Shown here: positions 17,096 to 26,700 of the stretch, one piece after another
How the letters are laid out: the number at the start of each line of letters is the position of its first letter
Numbering within the stretch: the first letter of the stretch is position 1
Assembly: GCF_042654525.1 (NCBI RefSeq)
Contig: NZ_JBHSGP010000005.1
Span: 248,001-312,000, forward strand
DNA: 64,000 bases
Direction: 5' to 3'
Origin: Geojedonia litorea
GTDB taxonomy: Bacteria; Bacteroidota; Bacteroidia; Flavobacteriales; Flavobacteriaceae
Notes under the pieces: model-generated
Database searches by the model: none
What the model was told of the DNA's origin: nothing
Seen by the model: only the letters and a program-made list of their open reading frames with translations
Program-made: the position numbers and the translations under genes

Positions 17096-17127
17096 GAAAA
17101 TCACCTTGTTCATTCAGGGTGATTTTC
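17096..17127. terminator. Shared terminator of the ECF operon and the purB unit
   Basis: Stem GAAAATCACC/GGTGATTTTC (17096-17105 with 17118-17127) and a 12-nt loop. On the minus strand it overlaps the last codons and stop of the 60-residue membrane protein, so it can end both convergent transcripts. Confidence 0.7.
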
Positions 17128-17292
17128 GTTTTTATCCACCAATATGTAAATACAATAAAGTAGTAATGCAATTAAAGCAAGAAACAAAATTATTTTAATA
17201 ATGAAGTAATCTAAAATATCTATTGTACCAAACACAAAAAAGCATAAGGTTAAAATACCTGTATAAATAAGTGCTATGGTGTTTCTATTCAT
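17110..17292 (-). CDS. Small two-helix membrane protein
   Basis: 60 residues starting at an ATG, with two hydrophobic helices (about 6-27 and 31-51) and a short charged tail. It begins 11 bp after purB on the same strand and ends inside a terminator, so it looks like the last gene of a purB transcript. The composition of clean membrane helices argues for a real gene rather than a chance frame. No family was recognised. Confidence 0.6.
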   Translation of the reverse strand: MNRNTIALIYTGILTLCFFVFGTIDILDYFIIKIILFLALIALLLYCIYILVDKNENHPE

Positions 17293-17303
17293 GTTTTAAA
17301 CTA

Positions 17304-18647
17304 TTATATCCCTGTATAGTTACTTGGTGTAATAGCTTTTAGTTCATTTTTTATACCATTGGAGACTTCTAAAGTATCAATAAAATTTGAAATAGATTGT
17401 TGCGTGATCTTTTCGTTAGTCCTAGTCAATCCTTTTAAGGCTTCATAAGGGTTTGGATACCCTTCACGACGTAATATAGTTTGGATAGCTTCAGCTACAA
17501 CTGCCCAATTTTGTTCAAGGTCTTCAGCAAACTTGGGTTCATTTAAAAGTAATTTATTCAATCCTTTTAAAGTAGATTTAAAAGCAATTACAGTATGAGC
17601 AAAAGGAACACCTACATTTCTTAAAACCGTGCTATCGGTCAAATCGCGTTGCAACCTTGATATAGGTAATTTAGCAGATAAATGTTCAAATAACGCATTT
17701 GCTATGCCTAGATTTCCTTCAGAATTTTCAAAATCAATTGGGTTTACTTTGTGGGGCATGGCACTACTTCCTACTTCTCCTTTTTTTATTTTTTGTTTAA
17801 AATAATCCATAGAAACGTAAGTCCAGAAATCGCGATCTAAATCTAAAATAATGGTATTAATGCGTTTGAGAGTATCAAACAACGCGGCCATATGATCATA
17901 GTGCTCAATTTGTGTGGTTGGGAACGAATGGTGTAAGCCTAATTTTTCTTGAACAAAACCACTACCAAAACCTTTCCAATCAACCTCTGGATATGCCACT
18001 TTATGTGCGTTGAAATTACCAGTTGCACCACCAAATTTAGCTGCACTTGGGATATCATTAAGCAAATTAAATTGCTCTTCAAGTCTCACTACAAATACTT
18101 CTATTTCTTTACCTAAGCGCGTTGGAGAAGCTGGCTGACCATGGGTTCTTGCCAACATTGGGATATTCGCCCATTCGGTCGCTAAATCTTTAAGCTTGTT
18201 TAGAAGAATGTGATACTCTGGGATATAAATGTCATTGAGAGCCTCTTTAATGCTTAAAGGAATAGCCGTATTATTAATATCTTGAGAAGTTAAACCAAAA
18301 TGTATAAACTCCTTATATTCCGAAATATTAAGAGCATCAAACTGTTCCTTGATAAAATACTCAACAGCTTTTACATCATGGTTGGTAATGTTTTCAATGG
18401 CCTTAATTTTTAAAGCATCTTCTGAAGAAAAGTTTTTATAAATCGCTCTTAATTCCTCAAAAAAAGAGTTGTTAAATCCTGAAAGTTGAGGTAAAGGAAG
18501 CTCGCAAAGCGAAATAAAATATTCAACTTCAACCCGAACTCTATATTTAATTAGAGCTTCTTCTGAAAAATAAGGTGCTAATGTTTCAACTTTAGATCTA
18601 TAACGTCCATCAATTGGTGAGATGGCATTGAGCGATGATACCGACAT
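17304..18647 (-). CDS. purB: Adenylosuccinate lyase
   Basis: 447 residues from the ATG at 18647. PurB catalyses two beta-eliminations in purine synthesis (SAICAR to AICAR, adenylosuccinate to AMP). The fumarase/aspartase superfamily signature GSSAMPHKVNPIDFENSEGN is visible, along with LARTHGQPASPTRLGKE and the N-terminal LNAISPIDGRYRSKVETL. A longer frame starts with a TTG at 18671, but that TTG is part of a -7 promoter element, so it cannot be translated from this promoter. The start chosen here matches the usual family N-terminus. Cytoplasmic. Confidence 0.97.
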   Translation of the reverse strand: MSVSSLNAISPIDGRYRSKVETLAPYFSEEALIKYRVRVEVEYFISLCELPLPQLSGFNNSFFEELRAIYKNFSSEDALKIKAIENITNHDVKAVEYFIKEQFDALNISEYKEFIHFGLTSQDINNTAIPLSIKEALNDIYIPEYHILLNKLKDLATEWANIPMLARTHGQPASPTRLGKEIEVFVVRLEEQFNLLNDIPSAAKFGGATGNFNAHKVAYPEVDWKGFGSGFVQEKLGLHHSFPTTQIEHYDHMAALFDTLKRINTIILDLDRDFWTYVSMDYFKQKIKKGEVGSSAMPHKVNPIDFENSEGNLGIANALFEHLSAKLPISRLQRDLTDSTVLRNVGVPFAHTVIAFKSTLKGLNKLLLNEPKFAEDLEQNWAVVAEAIQTILRREGYPNPYEALKGLTRTNEKITQQSISNFIDTLEVSNGIKNELKAITPSNYTGI

Positions 18648-18668
18648 GTATTGTGTTTTTTGAAGTTG

Positions 18669-18676
18669 CAAAGATA
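18669..18676 (-). promoter_or_regulatory. -7 promoter element for purB (TATCTTTG, minus strand)
   Basis: An exact TAnnTTTG match 21 bp upstream of the ATG at 18647. It overlaps the TTG that opens the longer frame and so decides the start codon. Confidence 0.7.
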
Positions 18677-18751
18677 AGAATTTGATTGTGGATAGACGAT
18701 TTAGAATTTACGTTTTTTGTGATTTTTCCAACTATTTGAAAATGCACTAAC

Positions 18752-19324
18752 TTAATTTCTATACTTACCAATCTTATTTAAAATTTGTTTGGCACGAGCT
18801 TTAAAGCCTGCACTTTGTTGATGAAAATCCCGTTTTAGAATTTGTTCCAATTCGGGATGTATCCAATCTATATCTTGACCAATTAAATAAAGGGAAGTCA
18901 TGGCAAAGGCCTTTGGTGCAATTTTTTCATCATTAATCAGCCAATCAAAACAACATTCAACTATTTTTTCTTTGTGATGTCTAGTTAATATGCTTTGCAG
19001 AGAATGGTCCTTTTTAGAATAGTAAGCTTTGGTTAATAGTTCACATATTTTAGCAACTGGACGCACAGCAGAATCTAAATGAATGCGTTGTAGTTCATTA
19101 AAATAGCGATTTAAATGTGGGTAAATGAGTTCAAGATTTATTGTGCATACAAATTCTAAGACCCAAGCGGCACGACATGAAACCTCGTCGTCAACCAAAA
19201 ACACGATATCCAATAACTTCGGAATAAGATCAGGTTGATCGACAATTAATTGTGCATTTTGTAGACGCTGCTCACGCAAGGCCGACATGACACTTAATTT
19301 ATCGTAGAGTTGTTCTGTAGTCAA
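18752..19324 (-). CDS. HEAT-like repeat protein, unknown function
   Basis: 190 residues, predicted nearly all alpha-helical with HEAT-like repeats (DLIPKLLDIVFLVDDEVSCRAAWVLEFVC; KAFAMTSLYLIGQDIDWIHPELEQIL). It has no signal peptide, so it is probably cytoplasmic and may be a protein-binding scaffold. It lies upstream of purB on the same strand (about 100 bp gap with the purB promoter between). The longest frame starts at TTG; an ATG at 19288 (residue 13) is the alternative start. Confidence 0.8.
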   Translation of the reverse strand: MTTEQLYDKLSVMSALREQRLQNAQLIVDQPDLIPKLLDIVFLVDDEVSCRAAWVLEFVCTINLELIYPHLNRYFNELQRIHLDSAVRPVAKICELLTKAYYSKKDHSLQSILTRHHKEKIVECCFDWLINDEKIAPKAFAMTSLYLIGQDIDWIHPELEQILKRDFHQQSAGFKARAKQILNKIGKYRN

Positions 19325-19361
19325 AGGATTTTCTTATTTTTAAATTCTAAAATTAATCAAA

Positions 19362-19835
19362 ATGAAACTTATCAAAAAAATTCTTGTGTTCTTGCTCTTT
19401 GTATTTGTCGTTGCACAATTTTTTGGCCCAGAAAAAAATGAAGGCGAAATGACTTCAATCGAGCCTTTTTTAGCAGAAACAGCTCCACCAGATGATGTTA
19501 AGATGATTTTAAAAGAAAGCTGCTTTGATTGCCATAGTAGTGTGACACGCTATCCTTGGTATAATAACATTACGCCGGTAAATTACTGGTTAGCCGATCA
19601 TATCAAGCATGGTAAGGGACATTTTGATGTGTCTAAATGGGACGAATATTCCATCAAGAAAAAGGATCATAAACTGGAAGAATTAATCGAAATGGTTGAA
19701 GCCAAGACCATGCCATTAGAATCCTATACTTGGGCTCATAAGGAAGCTCGACTAACCGAAGATCAAATTAATAGTGTGGTAACTTGGGCTAAAATGGTAC
19801 GCATCAAATACAGTATAGAATCTGAAGTTGAGTAG
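19362..19835 (+). CDS. Haem-binding domain protein, monohaem c-type
   Basis: 157 residues. An N-terminal membrane anchor (about 5-21) is followed by a haem c attachment site CFDCH (C54, C57, H58) within CFDCHSSVTRYPWYNNITPVNYW, typical of the Bacteroidota haem-binding domain family. The rest is charged and helical. It would be anchored in the membrane, facing the periplasm, with one covalently bound haem and an electron-transfer role (inference). It is divergent from the HEAT-like gene by 37 bp. Confidence 0.88.
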   Translation: MKLIKKILVFLLFVFVVAQFFGPEKNEGEMTSIEPFLAETAPPDDVKMILKESCFDCHSSVTRYPWYNNITPVNYWLADHIKHGKGHFDVSKWDEYSIKKKDHKLEELIEMVEAKTMPLESYTWAHKEARLTEDQINSVVTWAKMVRIKYSIESEVE

Positions 19836-19906
19836 AGTCTATTTTTAAAACAGTTATAAGTTTCATACTCAAATGGATTTTAATCACAATTTGAGTGCCA
19901 TCTTCT

Positions 19907-21139
19907 ATGTCTAAAAAATTACTTATCATAGGCTTTGTTTGGCCTGAACCAAAAAGCTCTGCGGCTGGGTCTCGAATGATGCAATTAATTTCGAGCTTTA
20001 TAGAAGCTAGTTATCACATTACTTTTGCAAGCGCCTGCGCCAAAACTGATAACGCTTTTGATTTATCTGCGATGGGAGTTTCTCAAGTAGTAATAGAACT
20101 CAACAATTCTAGTTTTGATGAGTTTATTACCAATCTCAAACCTAGTGTTGTATTATTTGACCGATTTCTTATTGAAGAGCAATTTGGTTGGCGTGTGGCT
20201 CAACAGTGTCCAAACGCTATTAGAATTTTAGATACCGAAGATTTACACGGCCTAAGAAAGGGTAGAGCACTGGCTTATAAAGAAGGTGCAGCCTTCAATA
20301 ATTCCTATTTGCTAAATGATACAGCAAAACGTGAAATTGCCTCCATTTACAGGTGTGATTTGAGCTTAATAATTTCTGAAGCTGAAATGGAATTATTACA
20401 AAATGTTTTTAAAGTTCCTAAATCTTTAGTGTTGTATATTCCTTTTATGCTCAATAAAATCAATGAATCACAATTAAAAACGCTAAACGATTTTGAAAAA
20501 AGAATCGACTTTATTTCCATCGGTAATTTTTTGCACCAACCTAATTACAATGCTGTACTATATCTAAAAGAAACCATTTGGCCATTAATTAGAAAGCGAT
20601 TACCATATGCCCAACTTCATATGTATGGTGCCTATGGGTCACAAAAAGTCACTCAATTAAACGATCCAAAGAATGGATTTTTAGTGAAAGGATTTGCTGA
20701 TGATGTAAATCGAGTCATGAATGAAGCAAAAATTTGTTTGGCACCATTGCAATTTGGAGCCGGATTAAAAGGAAAACTTATTGATGCCATGCAAAATGGG
20801 ACACCTTGTGTCATGACTTCTGTTGCTGCCGAAGGTATGTTCGGAACAATAGAACCCAATGGGATTATTACCGACAATCCAGAAGACTTCGCACTGAAAG
20901 CCGTTGAATTGTATACTAATGCTTCGTTATGGGAGAAAAAGCAAAAAAACGGATTCAAAATAATGAATGAACGCTTTCAAAAAGACTTTTTTCATAAAAA
21001 TCTTCATTTGCAAATTGACGAAATAAGCCAACATTTGGATAAAAATCGACTTAATAATTTTACTGGGCAAATGCTTTTACATCATCGCATGCAAAGCACC
21101 AAATATCTTTCTAAATGGATAGAAGAAAAGAATAAGTAA
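19907..21139 (+). CDS. Glycosyltransferase, GT4-like
   Basis: 410 residues from the ATG at 19907; the frame extends to a GTG at 19895, four codons earlier. The fold is GT-B: N-terminal LLIIGFVWPEPKSSAAGSRMMQLI, C-terminal RIDFISIGNFLHQPNYNAVLYLKETIWPLI, LHMYGAYG, and the nucleotide-sugar region CLAPLQFGAGLKGKLIDAMQNGTPCVMTSVAAEGM with the conserved E. It transfers a sugar to an unknown acceptor, probably in the cytoplasm. No polysaccharide genes are adjacent, so substrate is open. Confidence 0.87.
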   Translation: MSKKLLIIGFVWPEPKSSAAGSRMMQLISSFIEASYHITFASACAKTDNAFDLSAMGVSQVVIELNNSSFDEFITNLKPSVVLFDRFLIEEQFGWRVAQQCPNAIRILDTEDLHGLRKGRALAYKEGAAFNNSYLLNDTAKREIASIYRCDLSLIISEAEMELLQNVFKVPKSLVLYIPFMLNKINESQLKTLNDFEKRIDFISIGNFLHQPNYNAVLYLKETIWPLIRKRLPYAQLHMYGAYGSQKVTQLNDPKNGFLVKGFADDVNRVMNEAKICLAPLQFGAGLKGKLIDAMQNGTPCVMTSVAAEGMFGTIEPNGIITDNPEDFALKAVELYTNASLWEKKQKNGFKIMNERFQKDFFHKNLHLQIDEISQHLDKNRLNNFTGQMLLHHRMQSTKYLSKWIEEKNK

Positions 21140-21154
21140 TCTCCGCATTATTTG

Positions 21155-21184
21155 TTTGCAAAAGACTTCTTTTTCATAGCTTTG
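21155..21184 (+). promoter_or_regulatory. Promoter of the ABC-F gene (TTTG / TAGCTTTG)
   Basis: TTTG at 21155-21158 and TAGCTTTG at 21177-21184, with element starts 22 bp apart. It matches the Bacteroidota -33/-7 consensus and lies just upstream of the ATG at 21203. Confidence 0.7.
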
Positions 21185-21202
21185 CAGCCTTAAAATAAGT
21201 AT

Positions 21203-22840
21203 ATGATTTCAGTTGATAATTTAGCAGTAGAGTTTGGTGGTCAAACCTTATTCAGTAATGTGTCCTTTACCATCAATCCAAATGATAAAATAGCTTTAAT
21301 GGGGAAAAATGGAGCCGGAAAATCAACAATGATGAAAATTATTGCTGGTGAGCAAAAAGCAACTAAAGGTCTAGTTCGTTTTCCTAAAGATACGGTTATT
21401 GCTTATTTACCACAGCATTTACTAACTGAAGATAATTGTACTGTTTTTGAGGAAGCTTCCAAAGCCTTTACCCATATTTTTGAGATGCGAGATGAAATTG
21501 AGCACCTTAACAAAGCCTTGGAAACCAGAACGGATTATGATTCTGATGACTACATGAAAATCATTCAAGATGTATCTGATTTAGGTGAAAAATACTACGC
21601 TTTAGAAGATATTAACTACGATGCCGAAGTTGAAAAAGCACTCGTGGGTTTAGGTTTTAAGCGTAGTGATTTCGAACGTTTAACAAGTGAGTTTAGCGGA
21701 GGTTATAGAATGCGTATTGAATTGGCAAAAATTTTATTACAAAAACCGGATTTAATTCTTTTAGATGAGCCTACAAATCATATCGATATTGAGTCTGTGA
21801 TTTGGTTAGAAGATTTTTTGGTCAACAAGGCAAATGCCGTAATGGTCATTTCGCATGATAAGGCATTTATCGATAATATTACAAACAGAACCATAGAAGT
21901 GACTATGGGTAGAATCTATGATTACAAAGCTAATTATTCGCATTACCTTCAATTACGTGAAGATAGACGCATACATCAGTTAAAAGCTTATCAGGAACAG
22001 CAAAAGTTTATTGCAGATACCACAGCATTTATCGAACGTTTTAAAGGCACTTACTCCAAAACCAATCAAGTCAACTCAAGAGAGCGTATGTTGGAAAAAC
22101 TTGAAATTATTGAAGTTGATGAGATAGATACCTCGGCATTGAAGCTTCGTTTTCCGCCTTCAATTCGTTCAGGTGATTATCCGGTTACTGTTAAAGATTT
22201 ATCAAAATCCTACGATGATAAGGTGGTGTTTAAAAACGCGAATATGTCCATTTCCAGAGGCGAAAAAGTCTCTTTTGTTGGACGTAATGGTGAAGGGAAA
22301 TCGACCATGATCAAGGCCATCATGGGAGAAATAGATTTTCAAGGCCATTGCCAACTCGGACATAATGTAAAAGTGGGGTATTTTGCCCAAAATCAGGCGG
22401 CTTTGCTCGATGAAGGCTTGACCATTTTTCAAACGGTTGATGAAGTTGCTGAAGGGGATATCCGAACACAAATCAAAAATATTCTTGGACGATTTATGTT
22501 CAAAGGTGACGATATTGATAAAAAAGTCAGTGTGTTGTCTGGTGGTGAAAAGACGCGGTTGGCAATGGTAAAATTATTACTGGAGCCCGTAAATTTGCTT
22601 ATTCTTGATGAGCCAACTAACCATTTAGACCTAAAATCTAAAGACGTTTTAAAAGAAGCCTTACTTGATTTTGACGGAACACTTATCCTAGTTTCGCATG
22701 ATAGGGACTTTTTGCAAGGTCTATCACAAAAGGTGTTTGAGTTTAAAGATCAACGTGTCATAGAGCATTTTGAGACAATTGATGATTTCCTTGTTAGAAA
22801 TAGAATTGAGAATTTAAAGCAAATCGATTTAAAAAAGTAA
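21203..22840 (+). CDS. ABC-F family ATPase, ribosome-associated type
   Basis: 545 residues with two ABC domains and no membrane segments. Walker A: GKNGAGKST (34-42) and GRNGEGKST in the second domain. Signatures: FSGGYRMRIELA and LSGGEKTRLAMV. Both Walker B motifs read LDEPTNHLD/LDEPTNHID. The arginine/glutamine-rich linker between the domains (YLQLREDRRIHQLKAYQEQQKF) is the P-site tRNA interaction motif region. Size and layout match the YbiT branch. Family members act on stalled or initiating ribosomes rather than in transport. Confidence 0.95.
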   Translation: MISVDNLAVEFGGQTLFSNVSFTINPNDKIALMGKNGAGKSTMMKIIAGEQKATKGLVRFPKDTVIAYLPQHLLTEDNCTVFEEASKAFTHIFEMRDEIEHLNKALETRTDYDSDDYMKIIQDVSDLGEKYYALEDINYDAEVEKALVGLGFKRSDFERLTSEFSGGYRMRIELAKILLQKPDLILLDEPTNHIDIESVIWLEDFLVNKANAVMVISHDKAFIDNITNRTIEVTMGRIYDYKANYSHYLQLREDRRIHQLKAYQEQQKFIADTTAFIERFKGTYSKTNQVNSRERMLEKLEIIEVDEIDTSALKLRFPPSIRSGDYPVTVKDLSKSYDDKVVFKNANMSISRGEKVSFVGRNGEGKSTMIKAIMGEIDFQGHCQLGHNVKVGYFAQNQAALLDEGLTIFQTVDEVAEGDIRTQIKNILGRFMFKGDDIDKKVSVLSGGEKTRLAMVKLLLEPVNLLILDEPTNHLDLKSKDVLKEALLDFDGTLILVSHDRDFLQGLSQKVFEFKDQRVIEHFETIDDFLVRNRIENLKQIDLKK

Positions 22841-22873
22841 AATGATTATCAAATTAAAAAAATGATGTCATAT

Positions 22874-22904
22874 TTTGTTATTTACATAATGTAAAGTATA
22901 TTTG
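22874..22904 (+). promoter_or_regulatory. Promoter with a palindromic operator between -33 and -7
   Basis: TTTG at 22874-22877 and TATATTTG at 22897-22904, with element starts 23 bp apart. The perfect inverted repeat TTTACAT-A-ATGTAAA fills 22881-22895, exactly between the two elements. A dimeric repressor bound there would block polymerase; the XRE protein at 23395 is the obvious candidate. Confidence 0.6.
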
Positions 22905-22948
22905 TCATATAGTAAAGAAAATTTGTCTAAATAATAAATATACTTGTC

Positions 22949-23395
22949 ATGAAATTACATAAATTAGAAGCCTGTGAACGCACCAAATTAGAGCGATTTT
23001 TAAATAAAGTCCAATTACCTCATCTTTATAAATCAATTGGTTTAGCAGTTGTACTCTTAAGTTTTATTGGGCTTACCATTATTAAATTCACTCAAGACAA
23101 CCCTGATTGGGTAAGGCCACTATTAAGGCAAGGAATGCTCATTGGCTTACTTGTAATATCGCTTTCTAGAGAAAAAATTGAAGACGAATTGATTGAAACT
23201 TTAAGGTCTAAATCCTATGCTCTGGCATTTATTATAAGTGTGGTATATACAATGCTACAACCCCTTGTTAACTATGTTGTTGATTTAATTTTGGTTGAAA
23301 AGGAAACTCCTAAAGATATAGGTTATGTACAGGTGTTACTATTTATGCTATTGATTCAAGTGATGTTTTTTGAACTTTTAAAACGAACTCGATAA
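22949..23395 (+). CDS. Integral membrane protein paired with an XRE regulator
   Basis: 148 residues with about four hydrophobic helices (roughly 32-50, 66-80, 92-110 and 126-142) and a charged N-terminus. It starts 45 bp after a promoter with an internal operator. It ends with TAATG, so its stop overlaps the start of a small XRE-type regulator by 1 bp. Membrane-protein plus compact XRE pairs are common in Firmicutes and Bacteroidota and are usually autoregulated, but the function of the membrane partner is unknown. Confidence 0.8.
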   Translation: MKLHKLEACERTKLERFLNKVQLPHLYKSIGLAVVLLSFIGLTIIKFTQDNPDWVRPLLRQGMLIGLLVISLSREKIEDELIETLRSKSYALAFIISVVYTMLQPLVNYVVDLILVEKETPKDIGYVQVLLFMLLIQVMFFELLKRTR

Positions 23396-23595
23396 TGGAA
23401 AATCGAATTAAAATTGAAAGAGCTATTCTAGACATTACTCAGGATGAATTAGCACAAAAAATAGGAGTTTCAAGACAAACTATCAATTCTATTGAAGCTA
23501 ATAGGTATGTACCCTCAACGGTATTAGCTTTAAAACTTTCAGCAGTATTTAATAAGCCTGTTAACGATTTTTTTAAATTAACTGAAAATGATTAG
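23395..23595 (+). CDS. Small XRE-family helix-turn-helix transcriptional regulator
   Basis: 66 residues, essentially one HTH_3 domain: RAILDITQDELAQKIGVSRQTINSIEANRYVPSTVLALKLSAVFNKPVNDFFKL. The recognition helix is about residues 26-38. It is translationally coupled to the preceding membrane protein (TAATG). It most likely binds the palindrome at 22881-22895 and represses its own operon (inference). Confidence 0.93.
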   Translation: MENRIKIERAILDITQDELAQKIGVSRQTINSIEANRYVPSTVLALKLSAVFNKPVNDFFKLTEND

Positions 23596-23650
23596 GCTTA
23601 TTATATGGGTTGTTTTTTATCTAATTGAAATCACAGTTTTGGTTTTATAG
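23588..23650 (+). CDS. Possible 20-residue hydrophobic peptide
   Basis: An ATG at 23588 overlaps the last codons of the XRE gene. It encodes 20 residues beginning MIRLIIWVVFYLIE and ends TAG at 23648-23650, so it would be one membrane helix. The overlap is what one expects of a coupled third gene, but a frame this short can arise by chance. Confidence 0.25.
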   Translation: MIRLIIWVVFYLIEITVLVL

Positions 23651-23797
23651 CAGTTTAGGGTTAAATTTTATAGATATGTTAGTTTAAATATAAAACTGTG
23701 CTATTTAGATGAAGAATCTTCAATTCATCGATTAGACATCGAATATCAAACATTAATTGTCTATTTTTAAAATCTCATTTTTTTAAATAGAACTCCA

Positions 23798-26700
23798 TTG
23801 AACTTTAAAATTGGTAAATTTTTACTCGCTCTAGGACTTTTTAATCTATTGATTACCTACGCGCAAAATAATGTGCCTCCAAATCTTAATGCTATTGGAG
23901 ACCAGTTTTATTGTCCGTTAAGTCAAATTAAAATAGTTAGTGATTTTGATATTGTTGACCCGGATGATAATGAAATCGATGAATTAAATATCCAGATTTC
24001 AACTGGGTACGAGAGTGGTCTAGATCAATTAATATTAACAGGCAGTCATCCCAACGTTCAAACTACCTGGAATGCTACTACAGGAAAACTTACCATGAAT
24101 GGTGTAGGAGGGGCTTCAATGCTATATACCGATTTAATTGCAGCTGTTAAAGATGTTGTGTTTAGTAGCTCTTCAGCATCCGTTTCAGGTGAAAAGTTTT
24201 TTTCCTTCACAATTGGTGACGCCAACTACTTGCCTTCTACTGGGCATTATTATGAATATGTTCCTGCTTCAGGAATTACTTGGACAAATGCTAGAACGGC
24301 TGCAGCGGCGCGATCGTATTATGGATTGCAAGGGTATTTAGCGACCATAAGTTCAGTTGAAGAGGCACAATTATCTGGAGAACAAGCGGGAGGTGCAGGC
24401 TGGCTCGGCGGTACTGATGAGGCTGTTGAAGGTGTATGGCGATGGGTAACTGGCCCCGAGGCCGGAACCATCTTTTGGAATGGTGGAATTAACGGATCTA
24501 CTCCAAATTTTGCTAATTGGAATACCAACGAACCTAACAATTGTTGTGGAGGCGAAGATTACGTACATGTTACTTTTAATGTTGGTAATCCTGGGTCATG
24601 GAACGATTTGCCCAATCAAGGTGGTGGAGGCGATTATTTTCCTCAAGGCTATATTGTTGAATATGGAGGTATGCCAAATGATCCTGTTGTTGATATCTCT
24701 GCAAGCACAAAAATTAAAGTTCCTTCAATCGACACTATAACTGAAGCTTCAAATTGCGGTCCCGGTAGCGTGAATTTGGGAGCAAATGCGAGCGCTGGAA
24801 ACGTAATTTGGTTTGATGTGCCAACGGGTGGCATGCAATTAGCAACCGGTTCTACTTTTACAACACCTACAATTAATTCTACTACAACGTATTATACACT
24901 AGCTTCGGTTAATGGATGTATAGAAGGTGCCAGAACACCAGTAACTGCAACTATTAATGAAATCCCAACGATCACTTCGGTAAGCCCTGCTACCATATGT
25001 GATAGTGGTTCTGGAGTTTTAATGGCGACTGCTAATTTAGGGGTCATTAATTGGTATGATAGTATGGTTGGAGGCGCTTTAATTGCGACAGGTAGCTCAT
25101 TTACAACGCCTTCGATAACAGATACAACAACTTATTATGTTGATGCTATTTCAAACGGTTGTACCTCATCATCGCGCACTGCCGTGGCTCTAACGGTTCA
25201 AAAAACTACAGCGCCTACTGGAAGTAATTTACAGACGTTTTGTGATATTGATAATGCAACCATTGGTGATTTAACAGCATCAGGAAATTCTATTTCATGG
25301 TATGAGGCTGCTTCAGGAGGAACACCTTTAGCTTCTTCTGAAGCATTAATCTCTAAAACCTACTATGCTTCACAAACTGAATTTGGTTGTGAAAGTGCAA
25401 CAAGATTGGCAGTAGATGTCGTTGTATATGAAACAGTAATCCCAGTTCAGCCATCAGAAATACCAATGCTAAAATCCTGTGATTCTGCTTTGGATGGTGA
25501 TGATACTAATGGTTTTACTGAATTTGATCTCACTTTGAACGAGTCTATACTATTGAACGGTAACTCAAATACTGATTTTCAAGTGAATTATTTTACCGAT
25601 GCTGGATACTCAAATCAAATAGCAAACCCAAATGCGTTTGTGAACACGGTTCAAAATAATCAAACAATTTATGTGCGGATTGAGAATAAACTTGATAATT
25701 CTTGTTATTCAGATACGTCATTTTTGATTCAAGTTGATACTCTGCCTGTGATTAACACTTCGGTTATTCTGAAAAACTGTGATGAAGATGGCGTTCCGGA
25801 CGGATTTACGGATTTCAATTTGAACGAAGCTAATGCTTCAATTACAAATAACAATTCTTCGAACTTCGAAATCACTTTTTATTTGTCAAATGCCGATGCC
25901 AACTCAAAAACAAATACTGTTAATCCGTCACCATTCAATAACGCTACTTCTAACACTGTATATGTTAGGGTTGAAGATGTAAATGGATGTTTTAGAGTTT
26001 CCACCCTTAACTTACAAGTTTCCACAACCTCGTTTATACCGGGATATATGCAAACTATAGAGGAATGTGATGACGATGATACTAATGATGGTCAATATCA
26101 ATTTGATTTGACTACGGCATCAAACCAGTTTATAGCACAATTTCCATCGGGACAGAATTTAAGTGTACATTACTATAGGAATTTAACTGATGCTCAATTA
26201 GAACAAAATGAAATTGTACCTGCAACTACTTATAGAAATGATACACCATATTCACAGACCATTTATGTTCGTGTTGAAAGTGACGATAATGGGGATTGCT
26301 TTGGAATTGGTCCGCATTTGACTTTAATCGTTCGGCCACGACCCAATTTTCAAGTCGATCAAAATGCAATTTATTGTTTAAATCAACAGCCAATTACACT
26401 TTACACTTATAATCCTGATGGTAATTACAGTTATGAATGGAAAGATGATAATGGTTCGGTCGTGAGTAATTTACCAACTGCAACAGTTAATTCTGGAGGA
26501 ACTTATACCGTAATTGCGACTTCGAGTTACGGTTGTGATTCATTTCCTGTTTCGTTTAATGTTGTTGAATCGGCCATTGCAACACTAGATTTGAATGATG
26601 TGACCGTAGTTCAACTTTCAGATAACAATTCCATTACGATTGATACAACTAATCTCGGCATTGGAGATTATGAGTTTGCCTTGGATTTCAATAGTCCTGG

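Noticed and set aside
22949..23595. Membrane protein/XRE pair as a toxin-antitoxin system
   Set aside because: The membrane protein has four helices and no toxin-like motif, and it precedes the regulator without sign of toxicity. Simple autoregulation explains the sequence features.
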